DNA of 59,906 nt, taken from assembly GCA_945900775.1 (NCBI GenBank), contig CAMDJP010000013.1:1-59906 (forward strand). Direction: 5' to 3'. Below the pieces are notes generated by a model. That model saw only the letters and a list, made by a program, of their open reading frames with translations. It searched no databases and was not told where the DNA came from. Position 1 is the first letter of the stretch. Each line of letters opens with the position of its first letter. The DNA comes from Akkermansia muciniphila (GTDB taxonomy: Bacteria > Verrucomicrobiota > Verrucomicrobiia > Limisphaerales > SIAT01). This document shows, piece by piece, positions 42,490 through 50,702 of the stretch. A program made the position numbers and the translations under genes.

Positions 42490-45400
42490 TTAGCGTCCGC
42501 AGCACTGCTTGTACTTCTTACCGCTCCCGCAGGGGCACGGGTCGTTGCGACCGACCTTGGGGCCGGTGCGGACGGGCTTGTTCTTACTGAGAGCTTCGGT
42601 GGCCTCGCTCACGACGTCGCTGGGCGCGGCGGTGGCGTCGGGGTTGCCGAAGCCACCGGAGGATTCGTGAGTGAGAGTCTGCGGCAGGTTGCGCAGGAAG
42701 TTCTCGAAGGCCATCAGGCTCGAAGCGCTGCGGAAGATGTTGTGGCAAATCTCGGTCCTGATGCTGACCATGAGCTCTTCGAAGAGACCGAAGGCTTCGG
42801 CCTTGTACTCGAGCAGTGGATCGCGCTGTCCGTAGGCGCGCAGTCCGATGGAGTTGCGGAGGCCGTCCATCGTGTAAAGGTGCTCCTGCCAAAGTTTGTC
42901 GATGGCGGTGAGCATGGTAAAGCGCTCGACCGATTTCAAAGCCTCGGCATCCTCGTGGCTCACCTTTAACTCGTAGGCCTGGCGGATGCGGCCGATGAGG
43001 AACTGGCAGAGGCCGAACTGGGCGGGGTTGAGGCCGTCAAAGACCGAGTCCTTTAGCGGCGCCTCATGGGAGGACTCGGTCACCTTCACAATCTCGGCTT
43101 CAGGGATGCCGAGGGGGAAGTTCAGGTTCACCCAGTCGGACAGGGGGCGGAACTGCCAAGTAATCATCTCGGTGTCGGCGCTGGTGAGCTGGGAGACCTT
43201 CTGGATAACGACCTCTTCCATGATGTCCATCAGCCGGTCGCGCACGTCGTCGCCGCGGATGACGTCGTTGCGGAAGCCGTAGAGCAGCTCGCGCTGCTTG
43301 TTCATCACGTCGTCGTACTCGAGGGTGCGTTTGCGGGCCTCGTAGTGGTGGTTCTCGACACGGGTCTGGGCCTGACCGATGGAGCGGTTGAGGAGCGGGT
43401 GCTCGAGCGGTTCGCCCTCGGGAAGGGTCATGCCGAAGCGTCTGGCCATGTTACTGTCGAGCATCTTCAACATCTTCTCGCCACCGTAGAGGCGCATGAG
43501 GTCGTCCTCGAGTGAAAGGAAGAAGTGCGAGCTGCCGGGATCGCCCTGGCGTGCGCAACGGCCGCGAAGCTGCCGGTCAATCCGCCGTGCCTCGTGGCGC
43601 TCGGTGCTAAGGACGTGCAAGCCGCCCGCATCGGCGATGCCGGCGCCGAGTTTAATGTCGGTACCGCGGCCGGCCATATTCGTGGCGATGGTCACAGCAC
43701 CGCGCTGGCCGGCGCGGACGATGATCTCGGCCTCCTGCTGGTGAAACTTGGCGTTGAGGACGGAGTGGACGATGCCCTCCTTCTTCAGGAGGCGCGCGAG
43801 GAACTCGCTCGTCTCGACCGAGATGGTGCCGACGAGGATGGGGCGGCCCTTGGCGTGGATTTCCTTAATCTCCTTGACGACGGCGGCGAACTTCTCGCGC
43901 TTGGTCTTGAAGACGGTGTCGTCCGCATCGGCACGCAGGCAGACGCGGTTGGTCGGGATGACGAGCACGCCTAGCTTGTACACGCCGAGGAATTCTGAGG
44001 CGGAGGTCTCGGCCGTGCCGGTCATGCCGGCGAGCTTCGTGTAGAGCCGGAAATAGTTCTGGATCGTGATGGTGGCGTAAGTCTGCGTCTCGCGCTCGAT
44101 TTCGACGCCTTCCTTGGCCTCGACGGCTTGATGCAGGCCATCGCTCCATCGGCGGCCGCTCATTAGACGGCCGGTGTGCTCGTCGACGATGATGACCTTG
44201 TTCTCCTGCACGACGTACTGGACGTCTTTCTCGTAGAGGCAATAGGCCTTGAGGAGTTGGGCGATGATATGGATACGCTCGGCCTTGCGCTCGAAATCGG
44301 CCTGGACCTGTGCCTTGGCCTGCGCGCGTTTGTGAACGTCTTGCTCGGGCCCGCCGTCGATATCGACGTAACACGCGGCGAGGTCGGGCAGCATGAACGC
44401 CTCGGAATCCCTCGGGCTAAGATGGGCGCGCCCCTTCTCGGTGAGGTCAGCTTCGTGGCTCTTCTCCTCGATGGCGAAGAATAGTTCTTCTTTCTGCGCG
44501 TAGAGCTCTTTCTTCGTTTGATCAGAAAACAGCTGTAGCTCGGCAGCATTCAGACGGCGCAGGTTGTCGGCATTCTCGAGGAGGCTCATCAGGCTCAGCG
44601 ACTTCGGCTGACCGAGCTTTGCACGGTAAAGCAGGAGCCCGACTTCGGCTTCGGTCGCTGCACGATCGATGACCTTCTCCGCTGAGTCTGGCGCGAGCTT
44701 CTTGATGAGCGCCTCGGCCTCGGTGAGGTAGCGTTCGCAGAGCTTGGTCTGCGCGCGGACGATAGATTCGATGGAAGGCTTGAGTTGCTCGTACAGCTTG
44801 TTCTCTTCTCGGACAACGGCGGGGCCGCTGATGATGAGCGGGGTGCGAGCCTCGTCGATGAGGATTGAGTCCACCTCGTCCACGATGGCGAAGTAATGCC
44901 CGCGCTGCACCTGCTCCTCGGCGTTGCTGGCCATGCCGTTGTCGCGGAGATAATCGAAACCGAACTCGGAATTGGTGCCGTAGGTGATGTCGCAGTTGTA
45001 CTGCTCGCGGCGCTCGGCGGGTGACTGATCGTGCACAATGCAGCCGACAGTCAGCCCGAGCGACTTGTACACCGCGCCCATCCACTCACTATCACGCGCG
45101 GCGAGATAATCATTCACCGTCACCACATGCACGCCGCGTCCGGTGAGGGCATTGAGATAGACCGGCAACGTGGCGACAAGCGTCTTACCTTCGCCAGTCG
45201 CCATTTCCGCGATGCGCCCGGTGTGCAGGCCGTAACCGCCGATGAGCTGCACGTCGAAAGGCACCATCTCCCAAGGCAGGGCGTGACCGCGCACCGATAC
45301 GTCCGTGCCGCAGAGCCGGCGACAGGCGTTCTTCACCACCGCGAATGCCTCGGGAAGGACCTCCTCGAGCCGCTTGGTGAGTTCGCCATTGTCCTTAATC

Positions 45401-45573
45401 TGGGAGAGCTCGGCCTTCCACGCCGCGGTTTTCTGGCGGAGCGCATCGGGCGATTGCTTTTGCAGTTCCTCTTCGAACTGATTGATGCGCGGAACGATAC
45501 GTTCACGCAGACGACGCACCTCACGCTCGTTCTGCATGCCGAAGCCGAAGATTTTCTTGAGAAAGCCTAGCAT
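42490..45573 (-). CDS. secA: Preprotein translocase ATPase SecA
   Basis: 1027 residues from the ATG at 45573, which is preceded by AGGAAAC. DEAD motor motifs: EMATGEGKTLVATLPVYLN near 117, VHVVTVNDYLA near 138, DEVDSILIDEARTPLIISG near 215, AGMTGTA near 515 and AGRGTDIKLG near 650. A two-helix finger/scaffold and a SEC-C zinc tail, DPCPCGSGKKYKQCC, end the protein. It is longer than E. coli SecA (901), with inserts in the region 240-430. It drives post-translational export through SecYEG. The candidate promoter is at 45597-45625. Confidence 0.97.
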   Translation of the reverse strand: MLGFLKKIFGFGMQNEREVRRLRERIVPRINQFEEELQKQSPDALRQKTAAWKAELSQIKDNGELTKRLEEVLPEAFAVVKNACRRLCGTDVSVRGHALPWEMVPFDVQLIGGYGLHTGRIAEMATGEGKTLVATLPVYLNALTGRGVHVVTVNDYLAARDSEWMGAVYKSLGLTVGCIVHDQSPAERREQYNCDITYGTNSEFGFDYLRDNGMASNAEEQVQRGHYFAIVDEVDSILIDEARTPLIISGPAVVREENKLYEQLKPSIESIVRAQTKLCERYLTEAEALIKKLAPDSAEKVIDRAATEAEVGLLLYRAKLGQPKSLSLMSLLENADNLRRLNAAELQLFSDQTKKELYAQKEELFFAIEEKSHEADLTEKGRAHLSPRDSEAFMLPDLAACYVDIDGGPEQDVHKRAQAKAQVQADFERKAERIHIIAQLLKAYCLYEKDVQYVVQENKVIIVDEHTGRLMSGRRWSDGLHQAVEAKEGVEIERETQTYATITIQNYFRLYTKLAGMTGTAETSASEFLGVYKLGVLVIPTNRVCLRADADDTVFKTKREKFAAVVKEIKEIHAKGRPILVGTISVETSEFLARLLKKEGIVHSVLNAKFHQQEAEIIVRAGQRGAVTIATNMAGRGTDIKLGAGIADAGGLHVLSTERHEARRIDRQLRGRCARQGDPGSSHFFLSLEDDLMRLYGGEKMLKMLDSNMARRFGMTLPEGEPLEHPLLNRSIGQAQTRVENHHYEARKRTLEYDDVMNKQRELLYGFRNDVIRGDDVRDRLMDIMEEVVIQKVSQLTSADTEMITWQFRPLSDWVNLNFPLGIPEAEIVKVTESSHEAPLKDSVFDGLNPAQFGLCQFLIGRIRQAYELKVSHEDAEALKSVERFTMLTAIDKLWQEHLYTMDGLRNSIGLRAYGQRDPLLEYKAEAFGLFEELMVSIRTEICHNIFRSASSLMAFENFLRNLPQTLTHESSGGFGNPDATAAPSDVVSEATEALSKNKPVRTGPKVGRNDPCPCGSGKKYKQCCGR

Positions 45574-45596
45574 TTGTTTCCTAAAAAGGTTCGGCG

Positions 45597-45625
45597 AAAC
45601 TACGGAAATGCGACGCAAGCGTCAA
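45597..45625 (-). promoter_or_regulatory. Candidate secA promoter
   Basis: On the minus strand: TTGACG (45625-45620), 17-nt spacer, TAGTTT (45602-45597), followed by about 23 nt including an AGGAAAC ribosome-binding site before the ATG at 45573. Confidence 0.6.
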
Positions 45626-45659
45626 AGCATTAAACGTCCAGCCGTTTGGCAGTCCCGCA

Positions 45660-46493
45660 TCAGGTCTTGATGAACTTAGCCGCCTGCGCAGGTGTAATGC
45701 CGTCGTGCACCACCGCCATCAAGGCACGGGTCATCCCCGCTGGGTCTCTATGCTGAATGATGTTACGACCGTAGACGATGCCCGCCGCGCCTTGGCCGAT
45801 GAGGCGATGCGTGCGCTCGAGAATCTCGGCATCCGACACTTTACCGCCGCCCCGCACCAGCACTGGAATGCGCCCGGCCATCTCGATCACCTTGTGATAC
45901 ACCGCGACGTCATCCGTCGGATCAGCCTTGATGATGTCCGCGCCCAGTTCGACGGCTTGACGCACGAGCGGAAGGATTTTCTCCAGGTCACCATCCACCA
46001 TGTAGCCGCCCGCCTTTTGATTCGATTGGAAAACCAGCGGCTCAATCATCAACGGCATTCCGTAGCGGTCACACTCCGGTTTGATGCGAAGTATGTTCTG
46101 GATGCACTGGTCGGTCACCTCCGGCTCGTTCGGGATGCGGAAGAGATTCACCACCACGCAACTGGCGTCCAACCGCAGCGCCTGCTCGATCGGTTGCTCG
46201 ATCATCCGGCTGAACAGCGCGCGCGGGAGTTGCGTGCCGTACACGTTCGCCACGTCGGTGCGCAGGACGAGCGCGGGCTTTTCCTTGCCAGCGATGGACT
46301 GCAGCAGCGGCGCTTGGCCGATGGTGAGCTGAATGGCGTCCGGCGCCGCGGCTACCAGCGTCTGCACGCACTTCTCGAGATTCTCGATGCCGCCAAGAAA
46401 GCTGCGTTCGTTGAAGAAGCCGTGGTCCACCGCCACGTCGAAACAGCGGCGGCTCTTGGCATTGAACAGGCGGTTAAGACGGTAGGTTTTCAT
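45660..46493 (-). CDS. DhnA/LsrF-type class I aldolase
   Basis: 277 residues from the ATG at 46493 (MKTYRLNRLFNAKSRR). TIM-barrel aldolase of the FbaB/DhnA/LsrF group: CFDVAVDHGFF near 17, PLMIEPLVF near 138, a GADIIKADPTDDVAVY segment with the Schiff-base lysine near 182 and VLVRGGGKVSDAEILER near 205, ending with GAAGIVYGRNIIQHRDP. It could be fructose-bisphosphate aldolase class I or an LsrF-like thiolase; the neighbours do not decide. It lies between tRNA-His and secA. Confidence 0.88.
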   Translation of the reverse strand: MKTYRLNRLFNAKSRRCFDVAVDHGFFNERSFLGGIENLEKCVQTLVAAAPDAIQLTIGQAPLLQSIAGKEKPALVLRTDVANVYGTQLPRALFSRMIEQPIEQALRLDASCVVVNLFRIPNEPEVTDQCIQNILRIKPECDRYGMPLMIEPLVFQSNQKAGGYMVDGDLEKILPLVRQAVELGADIIKADPTDDVAVYHKVIEMAGRIPVLVRGGGKVSDAEILERTHRLIGQGAAGIVYGRNIIQHRDPAGMTRALMAVVHDGITPAQAAKFIKT

Positions 46494-46562
46494 AAAATCA
46501 GCACCCGTTGTAACTGTTCGAGCGTTGGCAGGAAAGCTCGGCGAACCGGAAACGGAAAGAAG

Positions 46563-46638
46563 TGGGGTGGCCGACGGGACTCGAACCCGCAACAACCAGA
46601 ATCACAATCTGGGGATCTACCATTGATCTACGACCACC
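46563..46638 (-). tRNA. tRNA-His(GTG)
   Basis: On the minus strand the 7-bp acceptor stem GTGGTCG/CGGCCAC is preceded by the extra G-1 and followed by C73 and an encoded CCA, the identity features of tRNA-His. The anticodon arm CCAGA-TTGTGAT-TCTGG gives GTG, and the T-arm is GCGGGTTCGAGTCCCGT. Confidence 0.97.
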
Positions 46639-46717
46639 ACTCAGAGTGCTGAACCTAGTAATCTTTGCCGAAAGCGTCAAGCCTTCGTCGCCCGCTCCGC
46701 TTCTCGTGGAGAAAGTC

Positions 46718-46746
46718 TTGGACTTCCGCCAGCGGCTCGCAAGAAT
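46718..46746 (+). promoter_or_regulatory. Candidate mutL promoter
   Basis: TTGGAC (46718-46723), 17-nt spacer, AAGAAT (46741-46746), then 9 nt to the ATG at 46756. Confidence 0.35.
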
Positions 46747-46755
46747 GCCGCGCTG

Positions 46756-48693
46756 ATGAACCGTATTCGTCTCCTGCCTGAACAGGTCGCCAACCAGATC
46801 GCCGCCGGCGAGGTGGTGGAACGGCCCGCCAGCGTGGTGAAGGAGCTCGTCGAGAACGCACTCGATGCCGGTGCCACGCGAATCATCGTGGAGGTGCAAG
46901 CGGGCGGGCGTAGCCTCGTTCGCGTCACCGACGATGGCGCCGGCATGAGCCGCGACGACGCGTTGCTCTGCCTCGAGCGCCACGCGACCAGCAAGATTCA
47001 GCGTGCCGAAGACCTCTCCTCCATCACCACGATGGGCTTCCGCGGTGAGGCACTGCCGAGCATCGCCAGCGTCAGCCGTTTCGCAATCACGACCCGCGAA
47101 CGCGAGAGCGACCTGCCCGAAGGAACGCAGGTCGTTGTCAACGGCGGCAAGATTCTTGAGGTAAAGGCCGCTGGCTGCGCGACGGGCACGAGTGTGGAAG
47201 TTCGCCAAATCTTTTTTAACCTACCCGCACGCCGGAAATTCCTACGTAGTGAAGAAACCGAGCGGGCGCACATCCAGCACTGGCTCACGCTGGCCGCACT
47301 GGCGCATCCGGAGATTGCCTTCACGCTCATCCACGACGGCCGGACGCTCTGGCAACTGCCACCGGTGAAGAAAATCGAGCAGGGTGATTCGGGCATTGCT
47401 GCGTTGCAGGAACGCTGGCGCGCGCTCGGCGGCGGCGAGAGGCAGTTGCTCTCGGTAGATTTCCGCAGCGAGTATCGAGCCTTTCTCCCAGACGACTCGG
47501 CCATTGAACCTCAGCAGCAATCCATCGGCGTCCGCATCTGGGGCCTCATTGGCGCGCCGGGCACGAGTCGATCCACGCGCGAGGACCAGCATCTCTTCGT
47601 AAACGGCCGCCCCATCGAGAACCGCGGCCTCAACGCCGCACTCATCGAGGGCTATCACAATACGCTGATGAAGGGCCGCTATCCAGTCTGCTGCCTTTTC
47701 CTCGAACTCGACCCAGCTGAGGTGGACGTGAACATCCATCCTGCTAAGCGCGAGGTGAAGTTCCACAGAGAACGCGATGTACGACGGGTCACGGCACAGG
47801 CCGTGCGTGAGACGCTGCTGCGGTTTCACACAGGAACGGTAGCGGCAACCGCCAAGACGCCAAATGTGCCAAGGGCGGAATCGCTTGTCGCAGCGCCTTT
47901 CTCGGATGCGAAAGCGTCTGTGCTCCAAGCCTCACCCGCAACACCACTGCCGGAGCTTGGTAGCTTTTTTCCCGGTGCCACACCAAACGCACCGACCGGC
48001 CCTGCACAGACGCAGCCCACATTGGCGATGGGTTTCGCTCCACGCCCATCTGCGCTTTCAGCCGCAATTTCCGCCGTTCCATTCTCCTCTGCGCCCACGC
48101 CGTTGCTCAGCCTGCCGCTGCGGCTCGTCGGCGTCATCAGCCGTCTCTATGTGGTTTTGGAATCGGACCGTGGAATGGTCTTGATGGACCAGCACGCGGC
48201 GCACGAGCGAATCCTCTTCGAGCAGATGCTTGAACGGCTTGAGAAGCAGGGCGACTGCCCGAGTCAGCGGCTACTTCTACCAGAGACAATCGAACTCCCC
48301 GCGCGCGATGCGCAGTTCGTGCGCCAGAACCTCGCCACACTCGCGCGGCTCGGCGTGGGCCTTTCGGATTTCGGCGAGCGCACCTTCCTGCTCGACGGCC
48401 TGCCGCCCTTCGCGAAAGCACGCGACGCGCGGCGGTTCGTTCTGGAACTTGTAGACGAGTTGAAAGCCGCCGGTGAATCGGTGAACACCTTGCGCCTGGG
48501 CGAACAAGTCGTGGTCAAGACCGTCTGCCGCCACGCGGTGAAGGCCAACGACCCGCTGGCCGGTCCCGAGCTGGAGAAGCTGGTCGAGGATCTGCGCCGC
48601 TGCGCGATGCCGTACACCTGTCCGCACGGTCGACCGACGCTCATCGAGTTCAGCCTGCGCGAGCTGGAGAAGCGTTTCGGCCGCACCCAGTAG
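46756..48693 (+). CDS. mutL: DNA mismatch repair protein MutL
   Basis: 645 residues. The N-terminal GHKL ATPase shows QIAAGEVVERPASVVKEL near 16, DDGAGM near 62 and GFRGEALPSIASVS near 95. The C-terminal domain has the latent endonuclease motif DQHAAHERILFE (DQHA-x2-E-x4-E) near 477 and CPHGRP near 625, so this MutL should nick DNA, as expected in organisms lacking MutH. The linker (about 350-440) is Pro/Ala-rich. It couples MutS recognition to excision. mutS is not in the window. Confidence 0.97.
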   Translation: MNRIRLLPEQVANQIAAGEVVERPASVVKELVENALDAGATRIIVEVQAGGRSLVRVTDDGAGMSRDDALLCLERHATSKIQRAEDLSSITTMGFRGEALPSIASVSRFAITTRERESDLPEGTQVVVNGGKILEVKAAGCATGTSVEVRQIFFNLPARRKFLRSEETERAHIQHWLTLAALAHPEIAFTLIHDGRTLWQLPPVKKIEQGDSGIAALQERWRALGGGERQLLSVDFRSEYRAFLPDDSAIEPQQQSIGVRIWGLIGAPGTSRSTREDQHLFVNGRPIENRGLNAALIEGYHNTLMKGRYPVCCLFLELDPAEVDVNIHPAKREVKFHRERDVRRVTAQAVRETLLRFHTGTVAATAKTPNVPRAESLVAAPFSDAKASVLQASPATPLPELGSFFPGATPNAPTGPAQTQPTLAMGFAPRPSALSAAISAVPFSSAPTPLLSLPLRLVGVISRLYVVLESDRGMVLMDQHAAHERILFEQMLERLEKQGDCPSQRLLLPETIELPARDAQFVRQNLATLARLGVGLSDFGERTFLLDGLPPFAKARDARRFVLELVDELKAAGESVNTLRLGEQVVVKTVCRHAVKANDPLAGPELEKLVEDLRRCAMPYTCPHGRPTLIEFSLRELEKRFGRTQ

Positions 48694-48720
48694 GTCAGTA
48701 GGCGGGCGCAGAGAAACCGC

Positions 48721-48748
48721 TTGCAACGAATTCCGAAGCACGTATGCT
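48721..48748 (+). promoter_or_regulatory. Candidate rpsA promoter
   Basis: TTGCAA (48721-48726), 16-nt spacer, TATGCT (48743-48748). The -10 is the same hexamer as at 3203-3208. A long leader follows, which fits a regulated ribosomal-protein gene. Confidence 0.5.
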
Positions 48749-48805
48749 CTCGATTTGCCTGAACCCGCGTTGGCGGAGTTCGATTGAGGCTGAGAAACAA
48801 CAGTT

Positions 48806-48831
48806 AACCTAGAACCTAACCTCTAACCTCC
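48806..48831 (+). repeat. AACCT-type short repeats in rpsA leader
   Basis: AACCT occurs at 48806, 48813, 48818 and 48825, that is at spacings 7, 5 and 7. It looks like a degraded heptamer array (AACCTAG, AACCTCT, AACCTCC). Confidence 0.5.
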
Positions 48832-48914
48832 GTTGCCCCGCAACGTCGGTCGTTAGGCAATGGAGTCTTCGCGGCGCACTTGCGCCCAAGTCTCCCCCCG
48901 TCAGGAATCCAGTT

Positions 48915-50582
48915 ATGCTTACAATGGAAGAAGCCATGAAGCAAAGCGCGACGCGCTTTGTGGCCGGCGAAATCGTCAAAGGCACCATCATCGAAATTCA
49001 CTCCAAGGACGTCCTAGTCGACATCGGCTATAAGTCCGAGGGCGTCATCTCCACCAACGAGTTCGTGGATTCGGAGTCGCTCAAGGTCGGCCAGCAAGTG
49101 GATGTCCTCATCGAGCGCCTCGAGAACCGCGAGGGCGTGGTCGTCCTTTCGCACGAGAAGGCCGAGTTCAAAAAGAACTGGGACCGCATCCTTTCCATCT
49201 GCAATGAAGGCGGCATCATCAACGGCAAAGTCACGGCCATCGTCAAAGGTGGCCTCATCGTGAACATCGGCGTCGAGGCGTTCCTGCCCTCCTCGCAGGT
49301 GGACGTCGTGCCGCCGCGCAACCTGCCTGACTTCGTCGGCAAGAACTTTGATTTCAAGGTCGTCAAGATTAACGCTGAACGCCAGAACATCGTCCTCTCG
49401 CGCCGCGAGCTCATCGAACAGGAACGGTTCGAGAAGCGCTCGCAGCTGCTCGGCTCCCTCACTCCGGGCGACATCATCAAGGGCACCGTGAAGAACCTCA
49501 CCGACTTCGGCGCCTTCATCGACCTCAACGGCCTCGACGGCCTCCTCCATATCACCGACATGAGCTGGGCCCGACTCGGCCACCCGTCGGAGTTGGTCAA
49601 GGTCGGTCAGGACATCGAGGTTGTCGTCCTCGACATCAATCGCGAGAAGGAGCGTGTCTCCCTCGGCCTCAAGCAGAAGACCGCCAACCCGTGGGACAGC
49701 ATCGCCGAGAAGTTCCCCATCGGTACCAAGATCAAGGGCAAGGTCGTCAATCTCGTCGCCTACGGCGCCTTCGTCGAGCTCGCCCCCGGCATCGAGGGTC
49801 TCATTCACGTCACCGAACTTTCGTGGACCAAGCGCATCGCTAAGCCCGCGGACGTCCTCAAGCAGGGTCAGGAAATCGAGGCCGTCGTCCTCGGTATCAA
49901 CCGTGACGAGCAGAAGATCTCGCTCGGTGTGCGCCAACTCGAGGCCAACCCTTGGGACAGCGCCGCGGCCAAGTACCCCGCCGGCACCAAAATCAAGGGC
50001 AAGGTCCGCAACCTCACCAGCTACGGCGCTTTCATCGAGCTGGAAGAAGGCCTGGACGGCATGATTCACGTCTCCGACATCTCGTGGACGCGCAAGATCA
50101 ATCACCCCTCCGAAATCCTGCAGAAGGGCGACGAGGTCGAGGCTGTCATTCTCGAGGTGGACAAGGCCAACCAGCGCATCTCCGTCGGCATCAAGCAACT
50201 CTCCGAGGACATCTGGACGAACATCGACAACTACTACAAGGTCGGCGACCTCGTGAAGGGCAAAGTCACCAAGCTCGCCAGCTTCGGTGCCTTCATCGGG
50301 CTCGATCACGAGTTGGACGGTCTTGTGCACATCTCGCAGATTAGCGAAGACCACATCGAGAAGATCAAGGGCGTGCTGGCGATTGACCAAGAGGTCACTG
50401 CCCGCGTCATCAAGATCGACCGAAACGAGCGTCGCATCGGCCTCTCCATCAAGGCCGCCAACTATTCCCCCGAGCAGATCAAGGCCGAACAGGTCGCCCT
50501 CGATTCGCTTAAGCCGGGTGAAGACCTCGTCGCGCTCGAGCACGCCTTCGACGCCGCCGACGACTCGAAGAAGAAGGAGTAA
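48915..50582 (+). CDS. rpsA: 30S ribosomal protein S1
   Basis: 555 residues. Six S1/OB repeats are visible, starting near residues 15 (KGTIIEIHSKDVLVDIGYKS), 100 (GKVTAIVKGGLIVNIG), 185 (GTVKNLTDFGAFIDLNGLDG), 272 (GKVVNLVAYGAFVELAPGIEG), 358 (GKVRNLTSYGAFIELEEGLDG) and 448 (GKVTKLASFGAFIGLDHELDG). S1 binds mRNA upstream of the start codon and melts structure. The ATG at 48915 or the one at 48924 (MEEAM) could be used. A terminator follows at 50605. A 160-nt leader may carry S1 autoregulation, as known in E. coli. Confidence 0.97.
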   Translation: MLTMEEAMKQSATRFVAGEIVKGTIIEIHSKDVLVDIGYKSEGVISTNEFVDSESLKVGQQVDVLIERLENREGVVVLSHEKAEFKKNWDRILSICNEGGIINGKVTAIVKGGLIVNIGVEAFLPSSQVDVVPPRNLPDFVGKNFDFKVVKINAERQNIVLSRRELIEQERFEKRSQLLGSLTPGDIIKGTVKNLTDFGAFIDLNGLDGLLHITDMSWARLGHPSELVKVGQDIEVVVLDINREKERVSLGLKQKTANPWDSIAEKFPIGTKIKGKVVNLVAYGAFVELAPGIEGLIHVTELSWTKRIAKPADVLKQGQEIEAVVLGINRDEQKISLGVRQLEANPWDSAAAKYPAGTKIKGKVRNLTSYGAFIELEEGLDGMIHVSDISWTRKINHPSEILQKGDEVEAVILEVDKANQRISVGIKQLSEDIWTNIDNYYKVGDLVKGKVTKLASFGAFIGLDHELDGLVHISQISEDHIEKIKGVLAIDQEVTARVIKIDRNERRIGLSIKAANYSPEQIKAEQVALDSLKPGEDLVALEHAFDAADDSKKKE

Positions 50583-50604
50583 CCCTCCCTCAAACCACTT
50601 CACA

Positions 50605-50632
50605 GGCGGGCCGCAAGGCCCGCCTTTTTCTT
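50605..50632 (+). terminator. Rho-independent terminator of rpsA
   Basis: AGGCGGGCC, GCAA loop, GGCCCGCCT, then TTTTCTTT: a perfect 9-bp stem, 22 nt after the rpsA stop. Confidence 0.92.
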
Positions 50633-50663
50633 TCCCCCACCTCCGTCCCCGCTCAAAATCCAC

Positions 50664-50692
50664 TTGTTCCCCCGCCCTGCTGCCGCGATAAC
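50664..50692 (+). promoter_or_regulatory. Candidate tyrS promoter
   Basis: TTGTTC (50664-50669), 17-nt spacer, GATAAC (50687-50692), then 10 nt to the ATG at 50703. The leader would be only a few bases long. Confidence 0.4.
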
Positions 50693-50702
50693 TCTGCGTG
50701 CG

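Larger units (their letters stand above)
48694..48914. other. mutL-rpsA intergenic region with structured leader
   Basis: 221 nt. A candidate rpsA promoter lies at 48721-48748 (TTGCAA, 16-nt spacer, TATGCT). It leaves a leader of about 160 nt with AACCT-type repeats (48806-48831) and a hairpin CGTTGC-CCC-GCAACG near 48831-48846. The GTTAGGC and ACCTAAC boxes around it resemble integron attC ends but the element is too short (see rejected items). Confidence 0.55.

Noticed and set aside
48814-48858. attC-like element (ACCTAAC ... GTTAGGC with an internal hairpin)
   Set aside because: The outer boxes match the attC consensus, but the element is only about 45 nt, the inner L boxes are not recognisable, the AACCTAAC part belongs to the local repeats, and it is in the leader of a core ribosomal gene.
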